From: Silene latifolia
Taxonomy: Eukaryota > Streptophyta > Magnoliopsida > Caryophyllales > Caryophyllaceae
Length of the DNA stretch: 64,000 bases
NCBI RefSeq assembly: GCF_048544455.1
Contig: NC_133526.1
Coordinates: forward strand, 3,178,001 to 3,242,000
Reading direction: 5' to 3'
Shown here: positions 36,324-47,970 of the stretch, one piece after another
How the letters are laid out: each line of letters starts with the position of its first letter
Numbering within the stretch: position 1 is the first letter of the stretch
Program-made: the position numbers and the translations under genes
Notes under the pieces: model-generated
Seen by the model: the letters and a program-made list of their open reading frames with translations, nothing else
What the model was told of the DNA's origin: nothing
Databases searched by the model: none

Positions 36324-36655
36324 CAGTCGTCTCGTATTCGACACGATACTTGTCGGACACGCTTAAATGTGTCGGACATCTATAAACGAGGAATGAGATA
36401 TCGAAAGCCTGAAAGAGATTAATTAGAAGACGGGTTTGAGTGGATTCGTGGAAATGAGAATAAGATATAGTCAAGTCAAATTTTACCTTCAATTATTTAA
36501 ATTTAATATCAAATACTGTACATCACAGAAATAAAATAATACGATATTTATAACCATAAAATATATATTGTATTTAATTTAAATAGTGTATTCCGAGCCC
36601 TAAATTACATGGAATACCGTATCACGTGTTCGTATCGTATCCATGTCCATTTTAG
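36324..36655. repeat. Dispersed repeat family D, copy 1
   Basis: Homologous along its length to 54149-54454: shared AACGAGGAATGAGA/AATGAGGAATGAGA, ACCTTCAATTATTTAAATTT, ATAAAATATATATT and CATGTCCATTTT blocks in the same order. It directly abuts the right TSD of the hAT-like MITE. Superfamily unknown. Confidence 0.65.
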
Positions 36656-36890
36656 GTCGACCAAGTCATTTACCATATCCGAAGATTATGGATCATCACC
36701 CAATGCACCAACCACGTCTACGAGCTACGTTGATGTCGGCCAACATATATAACCACAAATGACAAATATCACAATCTAATCAAAACGTGTCCACAACACT
36801 CACTTTAATTGTCTTAGAACACCAAGTGGAACAACATTTTCACATCATTCTTAACCATAGTTATATTAACAGCAACTTTCCAATATGATC

Positions 36891-37114
36891 GTCCTATAGC
36901 ATAAGACTGACTCAATAGGAGAAAAGTCCAAGGAAAAACATTGAGATATTAAGTTTTTTATTTTATTTATATAACTTTATACTTTATAATGAAAATTAAT
37001 ATATTTCAATATATAAGTTATTAATTTAAAATATTAGGTTATTAAAATAAAAGTATTATTTCATATTTTTATTAAGTAATTTTGTTGGGCCTTATGCTAT
37101 TGGGTTAGTCTTAC
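36891..37114. repeat. MITE-like family C, copy 1
   Basis: Begins TCCTATAGCATAAGACTGAC and ends GGCCTTATGCTATTGGGTTA, an inverted arrangement around an AT-rich centre. A similar unit lies at about 47971-48208. TSD not resolved. Confidence 0.4.
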
Positions 37115-37832
37115 CTAAATATAAGTCTTATAGAACAATTTGTGTTATATTACACCCTTTTTGGCCCACAGACAAGCAGGCTCGTAATTTAGGATGGATT
37201 AATGGAGCGAGTTTTTGTAATTTCCTTTAAATAAATGCCTTGTCAATATTCGCTTATTTTGTGGCCGATGAGCTAGTTCAATGGACGGGAATCACACTCA
37301 ATCACCACCCTGCTTGAATCTTCGTCGTAATCGAGGCCATAATGTCACTCGATAATTTTCCCTCGTTTAGTCTAGTTAATTACGTTTATCAATTATGTAG
37401 AAACTAGTCGAAAAAACAACTTATTAATGTTATATTTAAAATAATGCGTTAGATTATTGGATAAGGAGTAAGTCTCCTGAGGGACGATCTCTCAATAAAT
37501 TTATACGGAGACTATTTCACAATTTTAAGAAAAATGATATTAAAGATAATAAAATAGGTACAAATCACGATTAATGATAAAACATGTACAATTGTTATGT
37601 AAATAGGTGCAAATTACTATGTCACGAAAAAAACAAATAAATGAGCACGAAAAATGGTCTCTCAATAACTTAGTGATAGAGCGTCTCTCCCGAGTTTTAG
37701 TGTTGGATGAGATCGTTGTACTTTGAACCTCCTTTACAAATTACTCCGTAGTAACTCATGGATATATGACGAATTTTATCCGTCAGAAATGAGAATTTAT
37801 GGTTCGATTTGTGCTTTAATTGATCATTTAAC

Positions 37833-38107
37833 TTTATAAAGTCCCTACACTCTTCATATTCACCAAAACAACATTACTAAAATAACCGACTTTCAAAACC
37901 AAAACCCGAACACAGACACAAACATGAACACGATACCACCCGATTCCGAATAGGACCTTTATAAAAGTCCCTACCTCACTCCCACATTTCCATCCCTACA
38001 CTCTTCATATTCACCAAAACAACATTCCTAAAATGACCGACGTTCAAAACCAAAACCCGAACACCGACACGGACGCGAACATAAACACGATACCCACCCG
38101 ATTCCGA
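37833..38107 (+). repeat. Tandem duplication of the ITPK promoter/5' UTR/first codons
   Basis: The segment 37843-37954 is repeated 151 bp downstream at 37994-38106, covering CCCTACACTCTTCATATTC through the first 20-odd codons. Each copy is preceded by a TATA-like TTTATAAA. In the upstream copy the start codon is ATA (37882-37884) and one C of the coding part is lost, so only the downstream copy starts the protein. Confidence 0.85.
37958..37967 (+). promoter_or_regulatory. Probable TATA box of the ITPK gene
   Basis: TTTATAAAAG lies 66 bp upstream of the start codon at 38033, within the duplicated segment. The counterpart in the upstream copy is TTTATAAA at 37833-37840. Confidence 0.5.
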
Positions 38108-39058
38108 ATCGGATACGCATTATCCCCCAAAAAACAAAAATCCTTCATCACCGAAACCCTAATTTCTGCCGGTCACCAGCGTTCAATCGAATTCATCAAA
38201 ATCGACGCCGATAAACCGTTAATCGAACAAGGACCGTTCGATTGCATCATCCACAAACTCTACGACAACAATTGGAAGCGTCAATTACACGAATTTAAAT
38301 CTCAAAACCCTAATTCCGTCATCATCGACGATCTCGATTCAGTCGAACGATTACACAATCGTATTTCAATGCTCCAGGTCGTATCGGAATTCAGCTCTCC
38401 GACGATCGGAATTCCGGAACAAATCGTAATTTACGACGACGAGACGTTGTCGAAATTGAAATTGGAATCGAAATTGAAATTGCCGGTGATTGCAAAACCG
38501 TTGCTTGCAAACGGAAGCGAAAAATCGCATAATATGTCATTAGTGTATAATTACAAAGGTTTAACTAACCTAAATCCGCCAATTGTGTTGCAGGAATTCA
38601 TTAATCATGGTGGAGTGATCTTCAAGGTGTATGTAGTTGGTGATCATGTAGAATGCGTTAAACGCAAGTCAATCCCTGATATTTCGGGTGCGAAACTCGA
38701 GAGCTTAGGAGGAGAAGGAGAGGGATTGATCTCGTTTTCGCAGATTTCAAATGTCGCAAGCGAGGATGGGAGCGGTGATGAGATGAGTAGGCTAGATAAT
38801 TGCGAAATTCCGCCTCGAGAATTTGTTGTTGAGGTTGCTAGGGGTTTGAGAGAGGGTTTGAAGCTTAATTTGTTTAATTTTGATGTTATTAGGGATAGTA
38901 AAGTTGGGAATAAGTATCTTGTGATTGATATTAATTATTTCCCTGGGTATGAGAAAATGTCGGAGTATGAGACCGTTTTTGCGGAGTTTTTGACAGGTTT
39001 GTTGGTCGAGAAGGCGGGTTTGAAGGAGGATGAGAATGAGGGAAGTGTTTGTGAGTGA
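38033..39058 (+). CDS. ITPK1: Inositol-tetrakisphosphate 1-kinase (ITPK1-like)
   Basis: Intronless, 341 aa, the usual size for plant ITPK1. The N-terminal domain starts [16 protein letters not shown] and includes [16 protein letters not shown] and the [20 protein letters not shown] helix. The ATP-grasp part has [39 protein letters not shown] and the C-terminal [20 protein letters not shown] with the metal-binding D and N residues. The enzyme phosphorylates inositol tris/tetrakisphosphates toward phytate in cytosol or nucleus; plant ITPK1 also makes 5-InsP7. The N-terminal 23 residues (asparagine/threonine-rich) are encoded by DNA that is duplicated just upstream. A short inserted loop in the substrate domain ([20 protein letters not shown]) is typical of plant members. 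Confidence 0.95.
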   Translation: MTDVQNQNPNTDTDANINTIPTRFRIGYALSPKKQKSFITETLISAGHQRSIEFIKIDADKPLIEQGPFDCIIHKLYDNNWKRQLHEFKSQNPNSVIIDDLDSVERLHNRISMLQVVSEFSSPTIGIPEQIVIYDDETLSKLKLESKLKLPVIAKPLLANGSEKSHNMSLVYNYKGLTNLNPPIVLQEFINHGGVIFKVYVVGDHVECVKRKSIPDISGAKLESLGGEGEGLISFSQISNVASEDGSGDEMSRLDNCEIPPREFVVEVARGLREGLKLNLFNFDVIRDSKVGNKYLVIDINYFPGYEKMSEYETVFAEFLTGLLVEKAGLKEDENEGSVCE

Positions 39059-39864
39059 CGAATGTTGGTTTGAATCCCGTTATCGACATATTTGCCTGTA
39101 TGTCTTCTTTTACACGAAAAAAAAGTGGCAGCTTTTACGAGCAATGTTTTAGTTCTTTTGTTGTTAAGGTGACAAGTAGAGAATGATGAATAAATTAGGT
39201 TTAGCCGTTTGGGTAAGGATTGTTTCCGCGGTCCTGAATGTTCAGTCATGTCTGTTGCATCTTGGGTACGAGGCGTTTAACTGACATTGGCTAACTTTTG
39301 TAATTGTATCTCTTTTTTATATGGAAATGTGTTCTAATGTGTACCCTTTTGTGGAACTTTGGATCAATGAATTTGTTCATGTTCATGTTCATGTTCATGT
39401 TCTTGGTCTTTGTTTGTTCTTTGATGTTCAGTATTCTGCTGGGTTGCATTTGAATGAATTGTTTAGGTATATGTTGCAGGCTTGCAGCTTGCATGATCAG
39501 TATGTATTGCGTAAAACAGGGAATATTGAGTTGTGGTCTGTACATTGCCTTCTGGCTACCTTAAGCTGAAATTCGTCTTTGGTGCTGTATTTGGCTAGAT
39601 GAAACAGTTGAGTCACTAACACTTACACTTGCACACGTACCTCTATCGCTGGTTTAGGTATTAACTGGCTGCGTTGAATGTTCCGGAGGTATTAACTAAT
39701 CTATCTTGGCATATAGGGATATATTATGGTCACAACTTAGTTTCTTTCTTGATCTATCCATGTTAGTACGACCTGAGGATGTTACCCAGTCACACCATTC
39801 CATTTTCTAATCGCGGGCATATTTCATTGCCGTTATTCGTTTACAGTCTACATAGTGAAAATGA
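39059..39864. other. ITPK 3' flank
   Basis: 3' UTR and intergenic DNA. A (GTTCAT)n run lies at 39375-39402, open on both strands, which creates spurious frames. No other gene was seen. Confidence 0.5.
39375..39402. repeat. (GTTCAT)n microsatellite
   Basis: Four and a half copies of GTTCAT. Confidence 0.85.
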
Positions 39865-41457
39865 GGTCAAATGACCAAATTGGTAAAAAAAGTAGAAGCT
39901 AAGTGACAAATTGGTAAAAAAACTAAGCAAGGTGACAAATTGGTAAAAAAAGTCGATGGTAAGTGACAATTTGGTAAAAAAAGTGAAGGTGTAAGTGACA
40001 AATTGGTAAAAAAACATTTTTGAGGACACGAAAATAAAATCCCGATTCATAAATATCGACGACGTTTTAGTAAACATCGACGACGTTTTAGTTCCGACGA
40101 CGACGTTTTAGTTCCGAAAGACAATTTTGCCCTTCACATCTCACTAACTCTCTTCTTTTCTCTCTAAGTCCAAAAATCCCCAAATATTCCCAACATCAAA
40201 CACCATCACCACCTCCTACCACCACGCCGCCACCACACGCCGCCACTGCCGTTTAAATTAGGATTTTTTATTTTTTATTTTTAAATTAGCTTTGTAATTG
40301 AAATTAAATATTTTATTGTTGTTGTTAATAGATTATATGACTTTATTTGTTAGTTTTAATTGATTATATGCTTCGATTTGGCTAGTTAATTGAATTTGTT
40401 TTGATTATTTTAGATTTTATTAAACTTTATTGAATTAGTTTTGAAAGATAGATTGTTGTTTCTTGTTTGTATTATTGTAATTGTATTGTTGTTTCTTGTT
40501 TGTATTATTGTAATTGTATTGTTGTTTTTGTTGTCAATATTTTGCTAATTAGTTGTAATTGTATAGTTGTTTGCGTAAAATAGGTCAATTATATGTCGAA
40601 TAATGTTGTTGTTGGTGTCGAATTTGAGTCGAAAAAATGGGGAAGGGGCACCATGGATGAAACGTGGGAATTGGTTGTTTCATCCATGGTGAAACGTGAA
40701 TTTTGGACGTTTGGCCATGGAGGAACGATGGTTTTGGCCGTTTGCCCATGGACAAACGTTGGGTTTGGTCGTTTGGCCATGGTCCAAACGTTGGTTTCCA
40801 ACGTTTGGTCTATGGCTGAACGTTAGATCTTAAAGTTTGGTCCATGGTTTAACCTTGGGGGTACAAATTTCAGATTTATGCAGAAAAATCGCAATGTTTG
40901 CTATTACTAAGTTAATACGTGACGTAAATCAATTATCGAATAGATTTAACGGTGCACAAAAAAAAAATTAACCAAATAATGAAGCGATTAATTTGTTTAA
41001 GTACCGGTGATTCGGGATCCGTGTTGTTAATTGTTGTTGGTTTTTTTTTTAAATTTAGTTGATTTTTAGTTGAATTTGAGAGGAATTTTTTTAGAGAGAG
41101 AAAGTGTTGGATGAGCGGAAGGGCGGTTATCGTCTTTTTTTTTTAAAACGTCGTTGATATTTACTAAAACGCCGTCTATATAAATCAGCCCCCTTTAAAA
41201 TACGGTAATACTGCAATTCTTTTTATATTTAACGTTGAATTTTGCTTTACGAATAAGTTAACATTTTCTATCAATATTAAATAAAAAATATTTGTGATGT
41301 TAACATATTTTACTTTTCGCCAAATTCTCATCGGAAATATTTTTTTACCAATTTATCACTTACTCTCCACTTTTTTTACCAATTTGTCACTTTGCTTAGT
41401 TTTTTTACCAACATGTCACTTAACCTCTACTTTTTTTACCAATTTGGTCATTTGGCC
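39865..41457. mobile_element. Non-autonomous Mutator-like element with iterated terminal repeats
   Basis: An exact 10-bp TSD GTGAAAATGA (39855-39864 and 41458-41467) flanks 1593 bp. The ends GGTCAAATGACCAAATTGGT and, inverted, GGCCAAATGACCAAATTGGT continue through GTAGA. Within the termini a roughly 30-bp unit (AAGTGACAAATTGGTAAAAAAA) is iterated five times at the left and four times, inverted, at the right. Further in, CGACGACGTTTTAGTAAA and a TTGCCCTTC/CCGCCCTTCC block are also mirrored. The centre (about 40590-40850) has repeated TTTGGCCATGG/CCATGGACAAACG motifs with frames open on both strands (77 and 70 codons). No transposase domain is visible. Confidence 0.88.
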
Positions 41458-42146
41458 GTGAAAATGAACCCCTCATCCAGCTATTCTGCATCACATCCTC
41501 TGAGGCAAGATCCGCAAGAACCATGTTATGATTATTACGATCTTTACGAGTTGTCATGCTCATGAGCTCATCTACCATCATAGTCATAAGCTCAAGTCAT
41601 TAGTGAATTTCTTGTTTCTACTCCTAGTATATTTTTACTGATTAGTAAATTGTATTGTTAATTTTTATTTGGCTGATGCAAAAGGCACTTAATACTTCTC
41701 TGTTTCTATCACTAGTCCATCCCCTTTCCAAATAGCCTTTTACGAAGAAACCCTGATATAGGAATCGCTGAAACTATCTGATGCTCTCTTATTCTCTGAC
41801 TTCCCATTTCATCAACCTGATGTTCTGGATCGTTTGAATGTGGCCCTGGACAACTAATAGGTTCATGATCGCTTATTTTCTTATGGTTATAGATCTTGTC
41901 TCGAGTAAGTGTCGAACTGTCGATTATAAACCTTGCCTCTGGTAAAAATTACAAAGTACAGTACAATTTATCTGTACATGTGCTTTGGGCCATATAGTCC
42001 AAGGGAACAATGAATCTTCCTGTACCAAAACCGGAAATTCATACCGTGGTTGAGGTGTACGATGACATAAAACTCTACTCGAGTAACACGAGTTCTTCCT
42101 AATTTATACCGTACTCAATAATTTTTCCGCTTCCATATGTAAAGTT

Positions 42147-42219
42147 TTTTTTTTTTTCGACACTCAGGTGAATTATTTACAATATCCCAAAGGTTACAGA
42201 GTAAGTTATTCGACTGATC
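42147..42219 (-). mobile_element. Very short poly(A) retroposon
   Basis: A 14-bp TSD CCATATGTAAAGTT (42133-42146 and 42220-42233) brackets about 73 bp starting with a T run (poly(A) on the minus strand). It is the same kind of remnant as 20043-20123. Confidence 0.75.
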
Positions 42220-42810
42220 CCATATGTAAAGTTAATTAAACAAATAAAAGTACAATAAGAAATTTTAGGATCAATATTATAGTTTCGGTTATTTAATGAT
42301 TTAATCTAGTGTGTTCTGATTCTGATCTTGTGCCTAGACAAAACTTTGATTTAGGAGTGTAAAGAATAACCCTTGCTTCTACGTGAAGAATTAACCCACC
42401 ATCCCTTGATAGCTTAATATTTTTAGGTTTTATCCACTTAAATTCATGACCTAGTTTAAGATTGTCAATCAAATTCAAATGAGTATGAACTATTATTATT
42501 ATGTTTTCAACGGCATCATGTTATTCCACTTTACAAACATCGTAACGTCTCTTTTAAGACGATAATATCCATCTTAAATTAAAATTGGTCAAATATGCAC
42601 TAATCTTTTGTTTATCTCTAGCCATCCTTCTGTTGTCTCATCTGTCATATTTAACCGTTTTAAGTTTAAAACGAACATCGACTTAAACAAGAATTTGTGT
42701 ACAAACTACAAAGATTAGGTAATGCAAATTTCTCTTCCTTTCTTTTGTGCCCCTTGAGCCCCCTTCCGTACCTTCAATTGTTATGCGTCGATCATACATG
42801 AAAAGGTTAA

Positions 42811-43212
42811 GACTCTGTTTGACAAAACGACCTGAAAAGGTAGCTGAAAAGCTACCTGGAAACTGAAAAGGTAGCTGATAAGGTAACTGAAAATTAGGAG
42901 CTGATAAGGTGACTGATTATATAAAAAATCGTTTGGCAAACTAACTGAAAAGGTAACTTATTTTGGTAAAATGATGTAAAAGGATATAATAATTATTTAA
43001 TATATTATAAATTGAAAGGGTAAAAAAGTAATATTACCAAGAATCAGGTACCTGAAATGTAAAATGTTACTCTATGTAGCATTTCATTTCAGGTAGCTTA
43101 TTTGGGCAAATAAGCTACTTGCCAAACACTTCCAGAAAAATAAGCTAAAATTTTTCTCAAAAAAGCTACTTTAGTCAAAACAGGTACCTGAAATATCTTG
43201 TCAAACGGAGCC
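42811..43212. mobile_element. MITE with CTCYGTTTGACAA termini
   Basis: GACTCTGTTTGACAAAACG at the left opposes CTTGTCAAACGGAGCC at the right; about 402 bp. The interior repeats AGGTAGCTGAAAAG/AGGTACCTGAAA motifs, subterminal iterations typical of hAT-like MITEs. TSD unclear. Confidence 0.6.
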
Positions 43213-43654
43213 TTAAAGTTATTTGAACTGAAGTCCTCGCGATTACTTTACATTAATTAAAATGGTGGATAATCATCTACGAAAATGTTTCTCCTCGGAC
43301 CTAATTGAGCCATGGTCAAACGAAGAATCACCTCATTTTGTTGATGATAACGTAGTAAATGTCTCTTAACAAGGAAAATGAAGTAGGGGTGGGTAAAAAG
43401 CCATACAAGTTGATACTTAACAAGTATTTGTACGACCAATAATCCCTTTACCAGGATCATAGTTGTTAGATTGCTATTTGGATAACGACAAATTCTTGTT
43501 TAAGACGGGTGTGTCAGTTTAGCTTTATTCAGTTCAACTCATTTTTTCACAAGTTAACTCTTATTTCAGTTCAGCTCAATTTAATTTGGTTTATTTCAGC
43601 TCGGCTCTACTCAATTCAGCTAAGTTAAGTTCAACACTTTTCAGCAAAAAAAAA

Positions 43655-44230
43655 GGGGAAATATAGTAAATCACCCCCATAAATTTGATATTATGTGTAA
43701 TTCAGCCCCCTAACTTATAAATGTAGCAAATCACCCCATAAGTTTCTCTCAATGTGTAACTAACCACAAATCTTATTTTTAAGAATAACATTTACTAAGT
43801 TAATTAATATACTATTATTGATAGTCCAAATATTTAATCAAATATAAATTCTAAAATTCCTAATTATCAAAAAAACATTTTCAAATATATTTTTATAATA
43901 TTTTTTTATTTATTTTGGTGAAAAAATTTTCACAATATGAGAATTTAAGTGAAGTTACAAAATTAAATGACCAAATTTTTGTTTAAATTAAATTTGGTTT
44001 GCATTTTTCGTTGAATATGTAAATATATTGTATTTAATTTTAATAGATATTTTTAAAATCTGTTTTATAATAGAAAATATTAATTTTAGTTAAAAAAAAT
44101 GTTAGAAAATTTGATTTGTGCTTAATTACACATTTTTGGAAATTTATGGAATTAATTTACGACAAGTGAAACTTAAGGAGTTGATTTGCACATGGTATAA
44201 AAATAATGGGGGTAATTTGCTACATGCCCG
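43655..44230. mobile_element. MITE with TAGTAAATCACCCCC termini
   Basis: Left AATATAGTAAATCACCCCCA and right GGGGGTAATTTGCTACATGC form long inverted ends around an AT-rich core. Both sides abut runs of eight or nine A, so a Mutator-type TSD is possible but not distinguishable from simple repeats. Confidence 0.6.
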
Positions 44231-44670
44231 AAAAAAAAGGCTTAACAATTGGATAAAAATATAAAATAAAATGAGAGGTAACAGATGAAACTTGAAGCAA
44301 AAGCTGGTTAGTTAAACTTTGATTGCGTGTATCATTTAAGCCGTCCTAATAACAATATTAATCTACCTACATTACAATTTTCTTTAATTACTTTGACATG
44401 GTTAACAGGTTAAGTTGCTTGTTTTGAGGATGATAAGAATTACTCTTTCTCGTCGATATTATCCTCCTCGATTTCTTTTAAAGTCGTCTTAAAATGATCT
44501 TTCAACTTTAAGTATTCTTTAATTTTTTTTCAAGATAGAAAACAAAAATTAGCTCAAGTGGTGAGAGTTCCCTTACTCCAACTATGAAATTGAGGGTTCA
44601 ATCTTCACCAGTGAATAACTGCAATATAAGTGCGCTTATTTAAACCAAAAATAATTGAGAAAAAAGAACA

Positions 44671-45006
44671 TATATCGGATGTACTACCTCCAACTTTTTT
44701 GTTTTTTGAGCATATATGTATATTTTTTTTTGAGTTTATTACCTCAAAATTTATTTGTTTTTGAGCATATGTGTATTTTTTTGAGCATATTAAAGTTTAT
44801 AAATTAGATTTTTTTTACGTCAAAAGTTAAATTTAACAAACTTATATGTATTGTTTTTGAGTTTTATTGTAATTTTTTAGAGCTTAATGTTTAAGTGAAT
44901 AAACTCAAAAACTTCATAGTGAAACTCACAAACTTTAAAACAAAACTCAAAATTTTTATTATAATGCTCAAAAACTATAAAATTGAAGGTAGTATATCAG
45001 ATGTAT
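44671..45006. mobile_element. MITE family B copy
   Basis: TATATCGGATGTACTACC at the left and GGTAGTATATCAGATGTATA at the right are inverted copies. The subterminal zones contain many TTTTGAGC/GCTCAAAA and GAGTTTT motifs shared with 28129-28769. Confidence 0.65.
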
Positions 45007-45141
45007 AATCCACTTACTGAAAAAAATTGGAAATGAATATTATTTGGAGACAAAGGGAGTAAGTGTTTAGTGTGAGTCTTGCACAATTTTATTTTTATAT
45101 TAGATTTATCATTCAAAAACAGCCTATTTGTATTACTAATA

Positions 45142-45674
45142 CTCCCTGCTATTCTAAATAACTCTCCCTATTTCTTTTTTCGTCTATTCACAATACTCTC
45201 CCTATTTCCTTATTTGGCAACTTTTATATTTATTTTAATCACCTCACCCCATAACAATACCCCCACAATACTCATAATTTATCTTATTTTAATCACCTTA
45301 CTCCACAACAATACTTATTTTAATCACCTTACCCCACAACAATACTTATTTTAATCACACAATACCTTTCCTCTTTCAAATCTCCTACCCCACTACAATA
45401 CTTTATCATATAATACTCTCTTCCCTTAATTCTCGTGCCCTTCATAAAAGGGGAGGGTTATTAAGAACAATTAGTCTTGCTGAAGACGGGTCGGAGCAAG
45501 TGACGGATAATGTCACTCACAAAACGGATAGGGGGGACAAGGTGGGGACACCCCCATGTGCTTCCCTCTCTCCTCTATTTGGGTCATTTGTGAGGGAAAA
45601 TGGTATCCGTCACTCTAAAGTGACGAATACGTGCCGTCATAAATGAGATTTTGTGTATTAAGAATACGAGGGAG
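45142..45674. mobile_element. Stowaway-like MITE carrying a nested MITE
   Basis: Flanked by TA on both sides, with ends CTCCCTGCTATTCTAAATAA and, inverted, CTCCCTCGTATTCTTAATAA. Removing the nested family A element plus one 9-bp TSD leaves 336 bp, the same length as the homologue at 56900-57235 (opposite orientation). Confidence 0.8.
45468..45655. mobile_element. Mutator-like MITE, family A copy 3 (nested)
   Basis: An exact 9-bp TSD TATTAAGAA (45459-45467 and 45656-45664) flanks 188 bp. It is nearly identical to the copy at 16029-16226 over most of its length. It lies inside a Stowaway-like MITE and is therefore younger. Confidence 0.85.
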
Positions 45675-46796
45675 TATAAGGATAAGACCAAGTGTATTCG
45701 ACAAATTTGTCTCGTAAGCTCGGACACTTGTGTTACGTATATGAGTCTTGCAAGTACTCTGCTTGGACTAACGGTTCCAATGTAGAAGAAAGAGGAGGAA
45801 TGCCGACCTCAACATTCTAATTTACCAAAAATTCCACATTTTAATTCCTTACTTTGACAATAATGTTGCATTGTAACTACTCTATCTCGTTAGATAGAGA
45901 ATTGTAGCATAAGTTTCATTACTTAACTTACTAAAAAAATGTACCAAAGTTGTTTTAATGTCCTAACTTTCTTCACAAGTTTTTCATTTATAGGGACAAA
46001 GAACAATTTCTTAGGTCGATCAGATCAGGTGTACCATGTTATCGTACAATTAAATAATAAAGATCTTATTTATTTTTTAATTTACCTAAATTTTGCAATT
46101 AGTAGGACTACACAACTGGTAGTATAGAATTGAAACTTTATTATAATAAAGGATTTGAGTTTATATGTACATTTTACGAGCTTTATTGGAAAGAACCTGA
46201 GCGTCTTTATATAAATTGTAAACTAAAAATATTATAATGAAACTAAAAAAAATACATATAAGTTCAATTTGATTTTAATTTTTGACATCTAAAAAAATTA
46301 AAATGTAACTCAAAAATTTTAAAAGCTCAAAAAAATTGCATATAACCTCAATTAGATTTGTATTGGATGTACCATACTCATATATATCTGTATATATAGT
46401 CTTATTTGTGAAATTGTGCTTTGTTATTAACGATATGTGTTAATTAACAATTCAATATTTCTCACTATTTGAATGTACGATGACATGTTACACTGATGTA
46501 GGATGTAAATAATACGTACTTTCTTATGTTTTGAATAATCTTCTAGAATTTATAACATAATCCTCTATAACACGCCTTCAACATATTCCGACTCATTGAC
46601 TTGCAGTCCTAATTGCATATTTGCATGGCCAACATGGCAACATATATCAACAATATTAGCTCGTGTAAAAATGTCGTTAATCACGATTGATGTAGATGCT
46701 TCGTAACTATGTTTTGATGTATAGACTTCCATCAACTTCAGAGAATCTTGTGTTACACTTGATTTCACACAATGTGTGTCATCCATTTAAATTATT

Positions 46797-46924
46797 CACA
46801 AATTCTTGTTTAACACTGATGTATTTAAGACGGATTAAGGAGTAAGAATAAGATATGCAAAAACAGAATGATATTCCCGTTTCAATATTAAGACGGATAT
46901 CTTCGTCTTAAGAATGACTAATTG
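46797..46924. mobile_element. Mutator-like MITE with CACAAATTCTTG ends
   Basis: Flanks TAAATTATT (46788-46796) and TAAATTACT (46925-46933) match at eight of nine bases. Ends CACAAATTCTTGTTTAACAC and, inverted, CAATTAGTCATTCTTAAGAC belong to the same terminal type as family A. 128 bp. Confidence 0.7.
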
Positions 46925-47075
46925 TAAATTACTAAATTACTAATTGTAGATTGTGATAAGTCAATGAGAGACCTTTATGTATATGGTCGAGTTATTAAGT
47001 CTGTGTTTTATGGTCGAGTTTATGTCCATGTCATTGGGCACAAAAAAATATACGTAGTTCTAGGTACTATACGAG

Positions 47076-47078
<3 letters not shown>

Positions 47079-47118
<40 letters not shown>
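47079..47118. repeat. Poly(T) tract of 40 bases
   Basis: An uninterrupted run of T, the longest homopolymer in the window. It makes open frames of poly-phenylalanine and poly-lysine on the two strands that are not genes. It could be the tail of an unrecognised retroposon or an assembly length artefact. Confidence 0.9.
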
Positions 47119-47208
47119 CTCAAGCATGCTAGGACTAACACATCTCAAAATAAATCGACTTGGTAATAATTGTACATGTATATATATTTCAAAACTCGAG
47201 CTGAACGA

Positions 47209-47384
47209 AAGGAAAAAGGATATTTTAGGTAAAATATATGTATACTTCCTTCGATTCATTTTTTATTGTTCCTCCCATTTACTTTAACTGTGAACTAAAG
47301 GAAACAAGATATTTTAAGTAAAATTATATGTATACTTCCTCCAATTCATTCTTTATTGATCAATTCCTCCCATTTTCTTTAACT
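47209..47384. repeat. Two-copy tandem duplication, about 87 bp each
   Basis: AAAAGGATATTTTAGGTAAA through CTCCCATTTACTTTAACT is repeated directly from 47297 with a few differences. The text (ACTTCCTTCGATTCATTTTT) resembles Stowaway-type MITE ends. Confidence 0.65.
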
Positions 47385-47970
47385 CGATTTACTATGTTAG
47401 CTAGCTACATTTTGTTAACAATACAATTACGAAAAAGTACATAATATAGACAAAATTATATTGATATTCTTGATTACTTTGTACAACAAAATCAATCACA
47501 AGATTATACCATCTCAAATGTGGACAAACAAAACCAAGTAATGAAAAATTCAAAGTTTTTAGAAGTAGGGCTTTAATTTGTACAAGTGCATGTATACGTA
47601 TGTATGCTTTACTATACTCAGATCACTAATATATGATCACCCCTTAATAATATACAAAAAATAGAACGAATTATTTTTATTGTGATTCATGTAATAACAC
47701 CACATGATCGTGCATGGAGCTTGAATTGCCTTCTCTTGCATGTATACGTACAATGGCCTGATACTTAGCTGCATAGCATAGAAAAAAAATATCAGCTACA
47801 TATTACTAGTATTTTAACCAAGTGCTTTATTAACAAATAGTGTCGTCTTTGTTGAAAATTCTTATATGACCTAAATTAACTCGGTTCTAATTATACATAT
47901 CAGATGTATATCGATACATTTCATTCTGTTGTAGACGAGACTATTTATATGAAGCAACTTTTCTTTAGGA

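Noticed and set aside
36156-36422. 88-codon frame rich in proline and serine
   Set aside because: It lies in the GCCCGG array of the MITE at 36004-36315 and runs across its border.
39291-39569. Frames of 82-84 codons on both strands in the ITPK 3' flank
   Set aside because: Created by the (GTTCAT)n microsatellite; composition and position fit 3' UTR.
40589-40826. Frames of 77 (+) and 70 (-) codons in the Mutator-like element
   Set aside because: Open on both strands because of a repeated TTTGGCCATGG motif; no domain recognised, so not called as a gene.
46565-46786. 73-codon minus-strand frame starting MDDTHCVKSSVTQ
   Set aside because: The residues look protein-like but no family is recognised, there is no neighbouring exon, and a MITE abuts it; not enough to call a gene.
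46964-47287. Open frames of about 107 and 79 codons across the poly(T) run
   Set aside because: They are opened by the 40-base T/A homopolymer and have no domain.
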